A stretch of DNA of 64,000 nt from Parasponia andersonii (lineage: Eukaryota > Streptophyta > Magnoliopsida > Rosales > Cannabaceae), in contig JXTB01000113.1 of the NCBI GenBank assembly GCA_002914805.1, forward strand, positions 60,742-124,741. Reading direction: 5' to 3'. The notes under the pieces were generated by a model. It made no database searches and was not told the origin of the DNA. It saw nothing but the letters and a program-made list of their open reading frames with translations. Every line of letters starts with the position of its first letter. Positions within the stretch are counted from its first letter, which is position 1. Position numbers and translations under genes: made by a program. This document shows positions 37,856 to 49,104 of this stretch, one piece after another.

Positions 37856-38259
37856 TAGTAACAGATTCATAATTTTTATATAGTAGTTGATGTATTTTTT
37901 TGTTTTGTTAATTAGATTCATGTTTCTATTTCTAAGTAGATCATGATTTTTTTAATAACCTTTAAGTATTTCATTGCTTGAGATTAAACTATTTCCAGGA
38001 CCCTAATGTAAGTAAACGGTTCTTGTTTTCATGAATTTTAAATTGATTCATAACATTCGTATACTTTTTGGATTAAAATGCTAGTAGTTGATAATGTTAA
38101 TATACCAGTACATGAGAATTATATAATGGTTCATAGGTTTTTGTTATTGGTGTATAGATTTTATGATTGTGATTAAAATGAATATATCAGTTCATAGTTT
38201 TTTATTCTTATTAGTGTAGTTCACTTCAAGAGATTCATTTGATTATTTCAGGCTACCTA

Positions 38260-38631
38260 CCTTGAAATGTTCTATAATACTGATGAGTTGAAGAAGGAGT
38301 ACATTTTAGAATTTAGAGAAGTGGAAAATTTTGTAGAAGAAAAACATAATGAACCATCTTTTGCTAAGAAACACCAAAGCATCTTCAGATCTGGTAGAAT
38401 AAGCAGATCATCAAGAAAAACAAAGAAATGAAGAAGCATATGGACTTGCTAGAGAGAATAGTTGCTGAGATACATGCAAAGCTTTTCCCTGAACAATACG
38501 CACCTTGTCCGAGCAATACAGCAGCAGCAGCTGACCTAGGAATGCAAGAGACTGCTGAGAAGAAGGAAGTTGTGGACAAAAGAACTGAGCACGAGGACAC
38601 TGCTGCACAACAAGACTATAGTGCAGTTTAG
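38260..38631 (+). pseudogene. linker exon(s) of transposon Ulp1 gene
   Basis: Coding-like sequence ATYLEMFYNTDELKKEYILE leads, with a frame change near 38410, into MKKHMDLLERIVAEIHAKLF and an Ala/Glu-rich stretch ending QQDYSAV. It carries no enzyme motif. It fits the variable, charged middle part between DUF1985 and the peptidase domain in such elements. The surrounding spacers repeat GGTTCATG words. Confidence 0.45.
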
Positions 38632-40146
38632 GTAAATAATCAAAACCTATATTTGCTTCATTACTTTTATATCTTGGTTCATTTAATGAATGACTTTTTT
38701 TTTTGCTGCAAAGGAGGTCATTCAAGAGCTAAATGTTGATGAAATTCAAGCAAAAGAACAACAAAAGAATGACATGCCTGAAAAGGTAGTTTCTTAATAT
38801 CTTAGTATGATTCATGATTTTTGTACTTGGTTCATGAAATCATGTATATAGTTCATGACATTATATATATGATTCATAATCTTAATATTACTACATCCTT
38901 ATGCTTATTTATAAATGTGCAGAACTTGGGGAGAAGTAGCAGTGAGCTAGCTAAAAAAACTGACAAAGGAAAAGCTATTATATTGGATGAGGTACATACA
39001 ATATAATTAAATGTATTTATTTTAGTTAACTTTACATTCAAAGCATTTTTGTGATATTTTAGGTTAGGGAGAAAAACACAGTAAATAAAAAGAATGAAAC
39101 AAGCAACCAAGAAAAGGAGAAGGAAGACAAAAACAAAGAAGAAAAACAAGTGTATCAAGACAATGTATCTAGAATTATTAATAGGTTTTGATTATACTTG
39201 GTTCATGATATTTTTTGATTTGTTCATAGAATTATTAACTTAGTATATATGATAATGTATTGAGAAGAAAAATCATTTCATTGGGCATAACATATTATAA
39301 TTAGAATACCAGGTTCATATATAAATAAGCATCCAATCTGAATGTGCAGATAATGGATAGTGACAATGACAGCAGCAACAAAATCAAGGAGCCACATACT
39401 GTAGAAACAGACTAAGGAGAGAAAAACTTGGATGCAGAACCGGTATATTAATTAACCATTTATACTATAAATATTTAGATACACAGTATTCTGTAATTCT
39501 AACTTAACTAAAATGAGTTCATCAATGAGATATGTTTGGTTCATAATATTTTCAAAATGGTACATAGCTTTTTATATGTGCTGCATTAATTTGAATTCTA
39601 ATAAATATGGTAGAAGATTTTAAAAGACAATAATCTTTAGTTCAATAATTTTTAGATTTTAAAGTTATATAGCTAATTTTGATCATTGGTTTATTTGTAT
39701 AACTATGAACTCAAAAGTAATTTAGCATTTTCCAACAATTTATGCTTAGTTCATTACTTTTCTTGTCTGGTACATAGGTTTTTATTCTTATTACATGTTA
39801 TAATATACAAAGAACATCAACCCAACGTAAATAAGGATAAAATTTGGTTTTTACTTTTTTCTGTTTGGTTCATGGAATATTTAACCTAGTATATAATGTA
39901 CTGAGTAGAAAATTGATTTCGTTTGACATTATGTATCATAGTATATATTCACTTGGTTTATCATATTGGTTTATATGACCTCGTCAATGAAGAAAAGGTT
40001 GAACAAGTAGCAACACAAGTAGTAGAGAAGAGAAATGACAATAAACAGCCTAAAGCAAAAGCAAATATTCTTTATTGCAAAATAAAGCAATTCTAAAAGC
40101 ATTATGTACTTATATACTAAATATAATAACTGATTTCATTTTATAG

Positions 40147-40374
40147 GAGACTGCTAAGACCAAAATAACTACTTTTAGACCTAGAAAGTCTACATGAACA
40201 ACAAAGGAACAAGCTAAAGGAGAACAAGCAGTTACTGAACCAAAACAGAAAAAAACAAAAGCACCAGCAAAGAGAGTTCTTCAAAAGGAAGCAACTGAGG
40301 AGGAAGCAAAGAAGGCGAAGCTAGATTTGCCTAATATAAAGGCATATGCATCTAAGCCTATGGACAAGAAATAA
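40147..40374 (+). pseudogene. lysine-rich exon of transposon Ulp1 gene
   Basis: A frame with one internal stop reads ETAKTKITTFRPRKST, then EPKQKKTKAPAKRVLQKEAT and EEEAKKAKLDLPNIKAYASK, ending at a TAA. Strongly basic, perhaps a nuclear-localisation or DNA-contact segment by composition. It ends with a stop ahead of the peptidase domain, so the intended splicing is uncertain. Confidence 0.4.
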
Positions 40375-40700
40375 ATATTTGTTTCATCGTTATAGGTTTA
40401 GAAACTAGTCTAATAGTTTATGTTCCTAGTTCATAACTGAAAAATAAGTTTATATTTTTAACTAGCAGCTAAAAAAAATTTAATGGTTTATGCTTCTAAT
40501 TTTTGTTTCTGGTTGATTGTACTAGTTTGTAGTTTATGTTACATTTTTTTTTGTTTAAAATAAATCTTATTTACATAATTTTATATAACAATGAATATAT
40601 GTTTGATAAGTTTACTGCATTTGATATTATTGTGGTGGTTTATATAGAAAACTGTTTGATTCTACTATTGTTACTAAAGTATTTAATCCTTTGGTACATA

Positions 40701-40702
<2 letters not shown>

Positions 40703-40744
<42 letters not shown>
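40703..40744. repeat. (AT)n microsatellite
   Basis: An AT run of about 42 bases inside the Mutator-like element, just upstream of a segment (40745-40925) where the short words appear in reverse orientation. Confidence 0.9.
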
Positions 40745-40747
<3 letters not shown>

Positions 40748-41280
40748 ATGAACTACGTATTGAAACCGATGAACTATAAAGGTAAAATAATGTACCAATT
40801 TGAACAACATATGAAAATACTAGTACATTTTGAATGGTATATGACTTCATATACCACATATTGAAAATCATGTACCTAGCAAAGAAATCTATATACCAGC
40901 TATTGAAATATCACATAATAAGGTACAAAATATATGGGTAAGTTAAATGCATTTATACTTCAACAGAACATTGTAACATTATATTTGCTATACCTGTGCT
41001 AATTATTTATCTGTAAATCATTGATACAAGAGATAAATATCTACGGGAAGAGAAAAATTAAACCAGAAGTAGCCGAGAAATCTCCGTACACAACCAAATT
41101 TGGTCAGCAAAAGGATAACCCTCGAGAGAAGAAAGAACAAAATCAGAGAGTCCGATAATAACTCCAAACTCTTAACCAAGCTTTGACCTCAGTTTAGGGC
41201 CTTTTTTGGCAATTCTATTAAGACAAATACCAATGAATTTAGGAAAGGTGACATTCAAACACCATCCATTCACATTGGAC

Positions 41281-41535
41281 TTGGACGAAAAGCCAATGAA
41301 AATATTAGTAGACAGCTTTGAGGATTAGATAAAAATGGGTGTGAACAATAACGAGGTAAGAATCTTTGAAAAATGAATAACATAGATATTTTTAGTTGAA
41401 AGTGAAAATAATAACAAATTTCTTTGATAGGAAATATGATACTCAAGACGACTTACCAAGGCCACTGGATCTTGGGGTGGATGAGGCAAAAACCAAGTCC
41501 TGGTTTTATAGTATTTGGAAGCAAACAAAAATGAT
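41281..41535 (+). pseudogene. possible coding block ahead of the peptidase domain
   Basis: The piece KYDTQDDLPRPLDLGVDEAK followed by TKSWFYSIWKQTKMISS is coding-like and in the position where Ulp1-like transposon proteins have their WF-containing start of the peptidase domain. The bases upstream contain several stops. Confidence 0.35.
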
Positions 41536-42351
41536 TAGTAGCTATGTAAGTTTATAATTATTTGGTGTATATGTTAGGTCTCTAAAATGTAAATACGAGT
41601 ACATAATTTTTATTGAATGGTACATGAAGTTTATTATATGGTACATAACTTACTGAATTGGGTATATAAGATAAAAGAATCAAAATTTGACATGGATTTT
41701 TTGAATTTATTTAGCAAATTAATGCCATTTTCAACTATCTATAGAAATTACTTAATGAAATTATTTGTTTACTTCATAAATTTGTCTGTTCGGTTCATTG
41801 ATATTTATTTTTATCAATTGTATATATTCCTCAAGTGCACACATTCATGAGCTCGAGTGCACATTCTTGTAATACCCACTTTCGAAAGTTATATGAATTT
41901 TGGATTCTAGTATATATCTAGTATATGAATCTTGGTATTTGGTATATGTATTTGGGTATCTAGTATATGTATTTCAGTATATGATATATGAACTTGGGAA
42001 TCTGGTTAGTACGTATATGTATTTGGATATGTGATATATATAATTTTGGTATCTAGTTTATGAATTTGGGAATTTAGTTCATATATTTCTATTTTGGCAT
42101 ATGAATTACTAAAAAAGAGCATTTGTGGCTGCTTCTAATATGTGTTGAATGTACCAATTGTATAATGTGTCACAATACCATTGATTATGTTTACTAATAT
42201 TGTATAGTTATAAATGATAACTTGTTACAATGTTGTTTGCTTGATAACTTTATGTCTATAGTTCAAAGTTTTGTGAGTGTTGTTGTTGAATAATGAACTG
42301 GGTTTATAAATTTGTACAACATATCAATGTCAATTTCTACTATTTGGCAGA

Positions 42352-43154
42352 AAAAGATTCGATACAATGCCAACTCAAAACGATCAACAATTCTAGATAC
42401 CATTTGTGACAACTACATTAAGAGGGCCTGAACAGAATATATTGATGATAAAAAAAAAGAAATATTTACTTGGGACAAGAAGCCTCAATCATTTCTAGTA
42501 GCATGTATCAATAGAAAGGGTATAGCAGTGGGTAGAAAGTAGTCCGAAGTAGATTATGTCTACATACCCGTCTTCATGGAAGAATTTAAACACTAGGTGT
42601 TTACTGAAATAGACTTGACAGAACAAAAATAAATGTCTATAATAGCATGGCATCACCAGTACATCAAAATAATGTAAGGGAAGTACTTACTATCTACACA
42701 ATTATGATCCCATTTCTCTTGGAAGTCACGACATTTTATCAGAGAGAAAGGAGATCAGCAATGGAGACTTCGCCTTGCACTTTACCATAGATATCGAAAT
42801 ACAAAAAAATCGATAAGATAACTCTATAAAATCAATACTGGTAAATAGGAAATTAGCTCTGGTACATGAAATTTAATACGTGGTATATGACTTATAAACT
42901 TAGTTTGACAATTAATTCTGGTACATTCTAATTTGAACGTAATATATGGTTTATAATGCCTAGTACATGATTTGTAAAATTGACAATTTCTCTGATAAAA
43001 ATAGGAGTGACTATGGGATGTTTGTAATTAAGAGAGCGAAGAGGTTGATGATGGATATTGATGTAAAGGAAATCGCATAAGATAAAATAGCATTTTCTCA
43101 GAGAAAAATGATAATTGAACTTTATCATTGGGTAGATAATAAGACAAAATAAGA
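42352..43154 (+). pseudogene. Ulp1-like C48 peptidase domain, inactive
   Basis: Recognisable order of C48 blocks: VDYVYIPVFMEEFKH (the His of the triad, 42552-42596) followed by VFTEIDL, then NVYNSMASPVHQNN in the place of YDSM, then SDYGMFVIKRAKRLMMDIDV (43006 onward) in the place of the SDCGxFV active-site block. The triad Asp is Asn, the Cys is Tyr (43012-43014), and the Trp after His is a stop, so it cannot work as a SUMO-type protease. Several other stops interrupt the frame. It is the C-terminal part of the plus-strand gene of the Mutator-like element. Confidence 0.65.
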
Positions 43155-43559
43155 TATACAAGTGATACAGAAACAGAAATATGACTTAGGTTATTATACT
43201 AAACAAAAGTATGAAAGTGATATGGAAAATATCATCTTAGCTTGGTTTAGGAAAAATAGTATGATATTTTGGTTTTTTGATTTGACAAGCATTATTGTAC
43301 TAAATACTTTTAATTCTGAACATATTAAATGCTAGAAAATTTCTTCCTTGCTTCTAAACTGTTACTTACTTGCTTCAAGTTATTTACTTTGTAGTGTACA
43401 CTTGAGTAATCTAAATTATTTAGGAATGATAATATTTTTTCTTCATGGATCTTACGAATTGAAACTCAATATGTACGCTCAAAATACCATAATATGTATA
43501 TAAATTAGTCATTATTGTTCATATAATTTAAACAAGGTATATATGTAAAATGGTATATA

Positions 43560-43960
43560 ATTTAATATACCATGACAAAAGTTTAACGTACCAAGAACAA
43601 ATATTCATGTACCTGGAAATGAGAACAGAGAAACAAAATAACAAAAATATCGAATATCTAAGTTAAAGAACTTGGTATATAACATCATATATCGTGACAA
43701 ATATTTCATATACCAAGACCAACAATTCATATATCTGAAAGTTTAGGAATAAGAGCTAGAAGCAAAATAACACAATCATATACTTAAAGTAATAAATCTA
43801 GTTTATAGCTCCATATATTATGACAAAAAATTCAATGTGTAAGAGCAAACGGAAAGAATAAAAATATTGAATATCTCAATGTAATGAATCAGGATCTGAT
43901 ATATAACTTCATATACTATGAAAAAATATCTATATACTATGAAAATTTTTTTATATACTA
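43560..43960. repeat. copy of the right-arm repeats in the central spacer
   Basis: AACAAAAATATCGAATATCT AAGTTAA-type sequence (43640-43680) and the AAGAGCTAGAAGCAAAATAA block (43748 onward) match the repeats at 47086-47508 and 47540-48500. So the spacer between the two convergent genes carries another copy of the right-arm array. Confidence 0.65.
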
Positions 43961-44258
43961 ACATATAGAAGAAAAAAACAACTCTCTATTTGATAACAAC
44001 ACAAACTGTAAAATCAATAAAAATAGACTACTGATCCCCACGGCTTTTCTTCCTCTTTGGAAGATAGAATTCAATAGGAATTAGATTTCAGTAAGTTTTC
44101 CGATTATGCCCAAATTACTTGCATCAACCACACCTGAATTGATTCTTTTTCTTAAACTCATTAACTGAAAGAATCATTTTCTTTTTTGGCCTATTAGCAC
44201 TGGCTTTTTCAGTATTTGGTAGAAGAACAACTTGCTCTTTGATAAATTCTGGTACATC

Positions 44259-46716
44259 CTAATCAGCTTGGCTTCCAAGTGGGGAAAAAATCCCGTCGTA
44301 AGTATTCTGATAAATAGTCTTCTTAAAAAAGTGAGATGTGTAGTCGTAGTAGCTCAAATAGAACCTACTTACTAAATCACATACATGCGAGCACAAAATA
44401 CCTTCAAAATCCCACCTTTTACAACTACAAGTACGTTGTACCAAATTTACAATAAACTACAAATTCTTGTAACAGACTTGATATATATATATATAAACCA
44501 ATCATATAAACCTGATTATAAAAATAAAATAGAGAGAAAATAAAAGACGATATTAAATCTAATGAAATCAATGAATAAGATATATTAATCAAGCTAGTAT
44601 ATATAATGATAGATCGCATTCAAAAGGATATATACCAAAACAAACAACCAATATACTAGATACAAAAAAAAGAACACAAAAAAAAACCTAAGTAACAGTC
44701 ATTATTCGTGCAAACTTTCGCATTTCTTCTTCTGCCCAAGGAGTAAGCACCGATTTTAAGTATGAGGCTGTAAGAGAAGAACGAGAAAACTAATCTTACA
44801 CCCTTTGCCTTATTGTCTCCATCAAAAGAATAATTGATACAAGCATTCATCAACTAAAGAAAATATAAACATTTCAATAAATCAATGTACTATATACCAT
44901 AAAGAAATATATATATATTTATATATATATATGTACATTAGTTTTTTTCATGGTTCATATACATATGAACTAAGTATATAAATTCATATACCATAAACAA
45001 AAATAGATATACCTGGCAAAGATCTTACTTGACTCAAAGTCAAATTCATGCTTTCAGATATATTACTTGTCATTATATTATATCTTCCTCTAGTAGCATA
45101 GCAATGAGCCTATCTTGCATACCCAATATCTTCTGATAAGTACTTATGAACCTCTGGTTTGATATCAATCATTTGACGCATAAAATCATCAAAATCAAAC
45201 TTAATATAAGCTTTCGCACACTTTTTAAACAACTCATCATTACCAAGAAACCTCATATGAGTCTTCAAATTTTTTAACAAATGATACATACAATATACGT
45301 GCTCAGCCTCTGGATATACAAGAGGTATGGTATTCAAAATACCAGGGTGCATATCTGAAAAATCACTAAATCTGTACGAACCCCTACGGCACTCCTTAAA
45401 CGCTCGAAAAACTAATGCCAAGATCAGTTATTTTCTGAATCACTAATACCAGAGTCTAGAGAGAAAATATGATTATCTGTATCTTTTATAGATGCAATAA
45501 ATAGTACACCACGAAAATGCGATGTAAAAAAGGTCGCATCAACTGATTAATTAGTCTACAATGATGCCAACTTTTAATGGAAGCTCCAAATGCCATAAAA
45601 AGGTATAAGAAATCCCCATCTTTATCAATGTCATAATCAATATATGAACCTATAATAAAAAAAAATGCATACTAGTTCAGTAGGTACATATACACATGTA
45701 CCGAGTTATAATATCCATGTACCAAACACGAAAACCCATATATAACCAAAAATAAGAATACAGATTCAGTAGGTACATATACACATGTACCCACTTATAA
45801 CATCCATGTACCAAAGATAATAAACCATATACAACTAAAAATCAGAATACATACTAGTTTAGTTGGTATATATACACATGTAACAAACACTAAAAAACAT
45901 ATACCAAAAAAGTCGGAACAGAAAAACAAACAAACCTGGATTCGAACTCTTTAATGCAGCCAAGTATGATGGAATCAAACAATAAGAGTCCTCCAGATGA
46001 CCATTAACAGCAGCATAAGCAAGTTCCCGAGTAGTCCAAGCTTTAAAATAGTTAATGTTTACATGATACTCCATACGTATATAATCAATAATGTTTTGGG
46101 GAATCACTTGCCTATTCTTATCTTCTTTAATTTTGTTCAAAATACACTTACAAATAAGTTCGCTAGTCGCCTGCCTATGGTCATGGACAACAATATCTAA
46201 TGAGCAAGTATGCTCACTAACATACTTACGAATGTTCTATAAGCCACCTTGTCTACACTTAGAAGCCCAAAGAGACTATGAATAACTTAAACCTACATAT
46301 GTAATCGAAAGCCTATCTAGGCTAGACTTTACTGTTTTATATTCAAAATTCTTCTTTGTTGCAAATAAACATAAGGCCTTTTGCAACATCTTCTTATCGG
46401 CAAATATATATTTTTTCTTCAGCTCATCCAAGTTGTTTGGGTCCACTAAATAACCTCTCACGTCATCAAAATTAGGAGAGTTGCTAAAAGTGGGAGTCAA
46501 AATGGAAGAAACAATAGAACTTCTAGCTTTGTAGGAAGATGAACTAATCTCAAATATCCTTGTTGAACCACTACATTTAGAAGATGAACCAATTTCAAGA
46601 ATACATGTTCCACTCCCTAAAGAAGATGAACTAATATCAACTACACATGAATCCCCACCTAAAAATGATGAACTGTGCTCATCAACAGATGAACCTCTCC
46701 CAAAAAGATAAACCAA
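44259..46716 (-). pseudogene. Mutator-like transposase, decayed
   Basis: Read on the minus strand, the blocks are in the order expected of MULE transposases. First, an N-terminal MuDR-type part (NSPNFDDVRGYLVDPNNLDE, KKYIFADKKMLQKALCLFAT). Then NKIKEDKNRQVIPQNIIDYI with EYHVNINYFKAWTTRELAYA and CLIPSYLAALKSSNPG (45859-46140). Then the DDE region with SVDATFFTSHFRGVLFIASI (first Asp, about 45540) and FSDMHPGILNTIPLVYPEAE followed by HVYCMYHLLKNLK (second Asp). Finally a SWIM zinc finger RTCSCKRWDFEGILCSHVCD (44259-44444; C-x-C and C-x-H present). Stops interrupt the frame at several points, including just after the first DDE block, so it is non-functional. Confidence 0.8.
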
Positions 46717-47085
46717 TAGGACAAAAACTAAGTGTGCTCATTTTTATATCTTCTAAAAGTACCTCATCATAGGTAATGATGAGTGGGTACTTCATAACAT
46801 TATCATCCTTTGCTATATACAAAAATCAAGCCAATCCACTATCACTCTTAATCTCCAAAAGATTATTCCTAGAAATGTCATAGTCTATGTCAACAAACAA
46901 ATGAATCATATGTCTCAATCTATCAAGACCTAAATAAGGTTCTCTGAAAAGAAATTCAACAAACTCTAAATACGTTGTCCCTTCTTTAACCAAAGAACCA
47001 GTAAATCTAAAATCAACGTACTTTTTATTCTCATCTCAACGACCATCATAATAAATAATAATAAGTATCATTGCCAGCCCTATAA

Positions 47086-47508
47086 TAACTAAACAAATAA
47101 TTATAAAAAAATCAATAGTAATAACACTCTCAAAAAAAAAAAAGAAATAGAACATGATTCTCTAAACAACATAAATAAGAATATGTATAAAAATTCATAT
47201 AACTGGAAATGAGAAAAGATAGAAACAAAATAACAAAATATCGAATATCTAAGTTAAGGGACTTGATATATAACCTTATATACAATGACTAACCTTATAT
47301 ATAATAACTAAACAAATAATTATAAAAAATTCAATAGTAATAACACTCCCAAAAAAACAAAGAAATAGTACATAATTCTCTAAATAACATAAATAAGAAT
47401 ATGTACAAAAATTCATATAACTGGAAATGAGAAAAGATAGAAACAAAATAACAAAATATCGAATATCTAAGTTAAGGAACCTGATATATAACCTTATATA
47501 CAATGACA
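47086..47508. repeat. tandem duplication of about 215 bp in right arm
   Basis: TAATAACTAAACAAATAATT and the following approximately 200 bases (ATCAATAGTAATAACACT, AATTCATATAACTGGAAATG, AATATCGAATATCTAAGTTA, TATATAACCTTATATACAAT) occur at about 47084-47287 and again at about 47303-47508 with few differences. Confidence 0.85.
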
Positions 47509-47539
47509 AAAATTCCATATACCAAGACTAAAAATTAGT

Positions 47540-48500
47540 AAACCTCAAAATGTAAGAACAAGAGCTAGAAACAAAATAATAGTATCATATACTTAAAGTA
47601 ATAAACCTGGCATATAGCTCCACATCCCATGACCAAAACTTCATTGTGTAAGAGCACATAGAAAGATAATAAAAAATCTAATATTTTAATGTAATGAATT
47701 TGAATTTGGTACATAACCTCATATACTATGGTAAAATTTATATATACTACGACCAAACATCTATGAACCAAATAGCAAAATAATTGACATATTAATCAAC
47801 GATAACCACATAACAGAAATATTATATATCACAATAAAAAGTGCATATACAAATATCAAAATATTATGAACAAAATAAGAATATTAAATATCTTCAACAA
47901 TCAAAACAATAGAGCAGTAGTAGCATATACACCAGAAAAAATAAATATACCAATACAATAATAATACATACCACGACAAAAAAGTAATGAACCATTATTA
48001 ATTACATAATATAATTCCAAAAAATATAGCCATCAAAGTGTAAGAACAAGAGCTAAAAACAAAATAACAGTATTCTATACTTAAAGTAATGAAGCTAGCA
48101 TATAGCTTCATATACCATGACCAAAAATTCACTGTGTAAGAGCATATAGAAAGAAAATAATAAAATCAAATATCTCAATATAATGAATCTAAATTTGGTA
48201 CATAACCTTGTATACCATGAAAAAATGCTTATATACCAAGACCAAATATCTATAAATCAAACAGTAAAATAATTGATATAGTAATCAACAATAACCACAT
48301 AAAAGAAATACTATATACCACGACAAAAAACACACATATAAAGACCAAAACATTATGAACCAAACAAGAATATTAAATATCTTCAACACCAAAAACAACA
48401 GAATAGCAGTAGCATATACCACTAGAAAAAATAAATAAACCATTACAATAATAATATATACCATGACAAAAAAGTAATGAACCATTACTCATTACATAGT
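47540..48500. repeat. tandem direct repeat of about 480 bp in right arm
   Basis: GTAAGAACAAGAGCTAGAAA, CTTAAAGTAATAAACCTGGC, CTGTGTAAGAGCA, AATTTGGTACATAACC, TATTAATCAACGATAACCAC and the final AAAGTAATGAACCATTA occur in the same order in 47548-48000 and 48033-48493. Divergence is visible throughout. The family has a third, shorter copy at 43741-43960. Confidence 0.8.
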
Positions 48501-48699
48501 ATAATTTTTTTAAAAAAAATAGCCATTAGAAAGAAAACTAAGGATTAGAATTAAATTAATAATAATTATAACACGAATTGGAAGTACAAATGAAAATCCC
48601 CAAAACAATACCCAATATAATTAAACACAAAAACTATAGATATGATTAAAAAAAAAAGAAAATCAAAATCAAGAAAACAATGCATACCTAACAAGATCA

Positions 48700-48960
48700 A
48701 ATCCAAAGTCGAATTCAACCAATGCGAAGAAAGAAATTGACCAAATTACCAGAGAAGAAGATGCAGAACTAGAAAACTGCATCAAAGATGAAGATGAGCC
48801 CAAAAACGCCAGAGAAAATGAAGGGGAACAAAAATAATGTCGGAAAACAATGCATATTTGTCAGAGATTTGAGAGAAAAGAATGCGAGAGAGAGAGAGAG
48901 AAAATCACAAAAGATTTGGAAAATCCAAACAGAAAAACTGAAAATTTTAATTAAAAAAAA
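48700..48960 (-). promoter_or_regulatory. presumed transposase leader and first donor site
   Basis: On the minus strand this arm has a CT-rich block (48890-48902), then a leader ending GATCTTGTTAGGTATGCATT, where TTAG/GTATGC at about 48685-48692 is a good donor site. It mirrors the pyrimidine-rich left arm. Inferred only from composition and position upstream of the transposase blocks. Confidence 0.3.
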
Positions 48961-49104
48961 TCGAAAAAAATAATATTAATTAGCTAATAGTTTTTTTTTA
49001 AAAAATTTTAAATGATTGGACATTTTACTATAAATTAAAAAGAATGGACATCAACTAAGTCAAATTTAAAAAATGGACATACACCACAATTTCTCATTTT
49101 ATAA

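Larger units (their letters stand above)
34494..49095. mobile_element. 14.6-kb Mutator-like element with Ulp1-type peptidase
   Basis: This is a decayed Mutator-like DNA transposon. The left end reads GGGCTGATTAGATATATGGC and the right end, reverse-complemented, GAGAAATTGTGGTGTATGTC. Both continue with CCATTTTT and further matching blocks (ATG(A/T)CCA, TTATAG), so the inverted ends are weak and old. The flanks are TTTTTATAA (34485-34493) and ATTTTATAA (49096-49104), 8 of 9 bases alike, fitting a Mutator 9-bp duplication. Inside are two convergent genes: plus-strand DUF1985/C48 peptidase (37242-43154) and minus-strand transposase (44259-46716). Both have several stops. The peptidase-carrying group is known in plants (Kaonashi-type MULEs of Arabidopsis and rice, CUMULE of melon). 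The spacers are rich in short repeated words and larger direct repeats. The exact boundaries are inferred. Confidence 0.75.
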
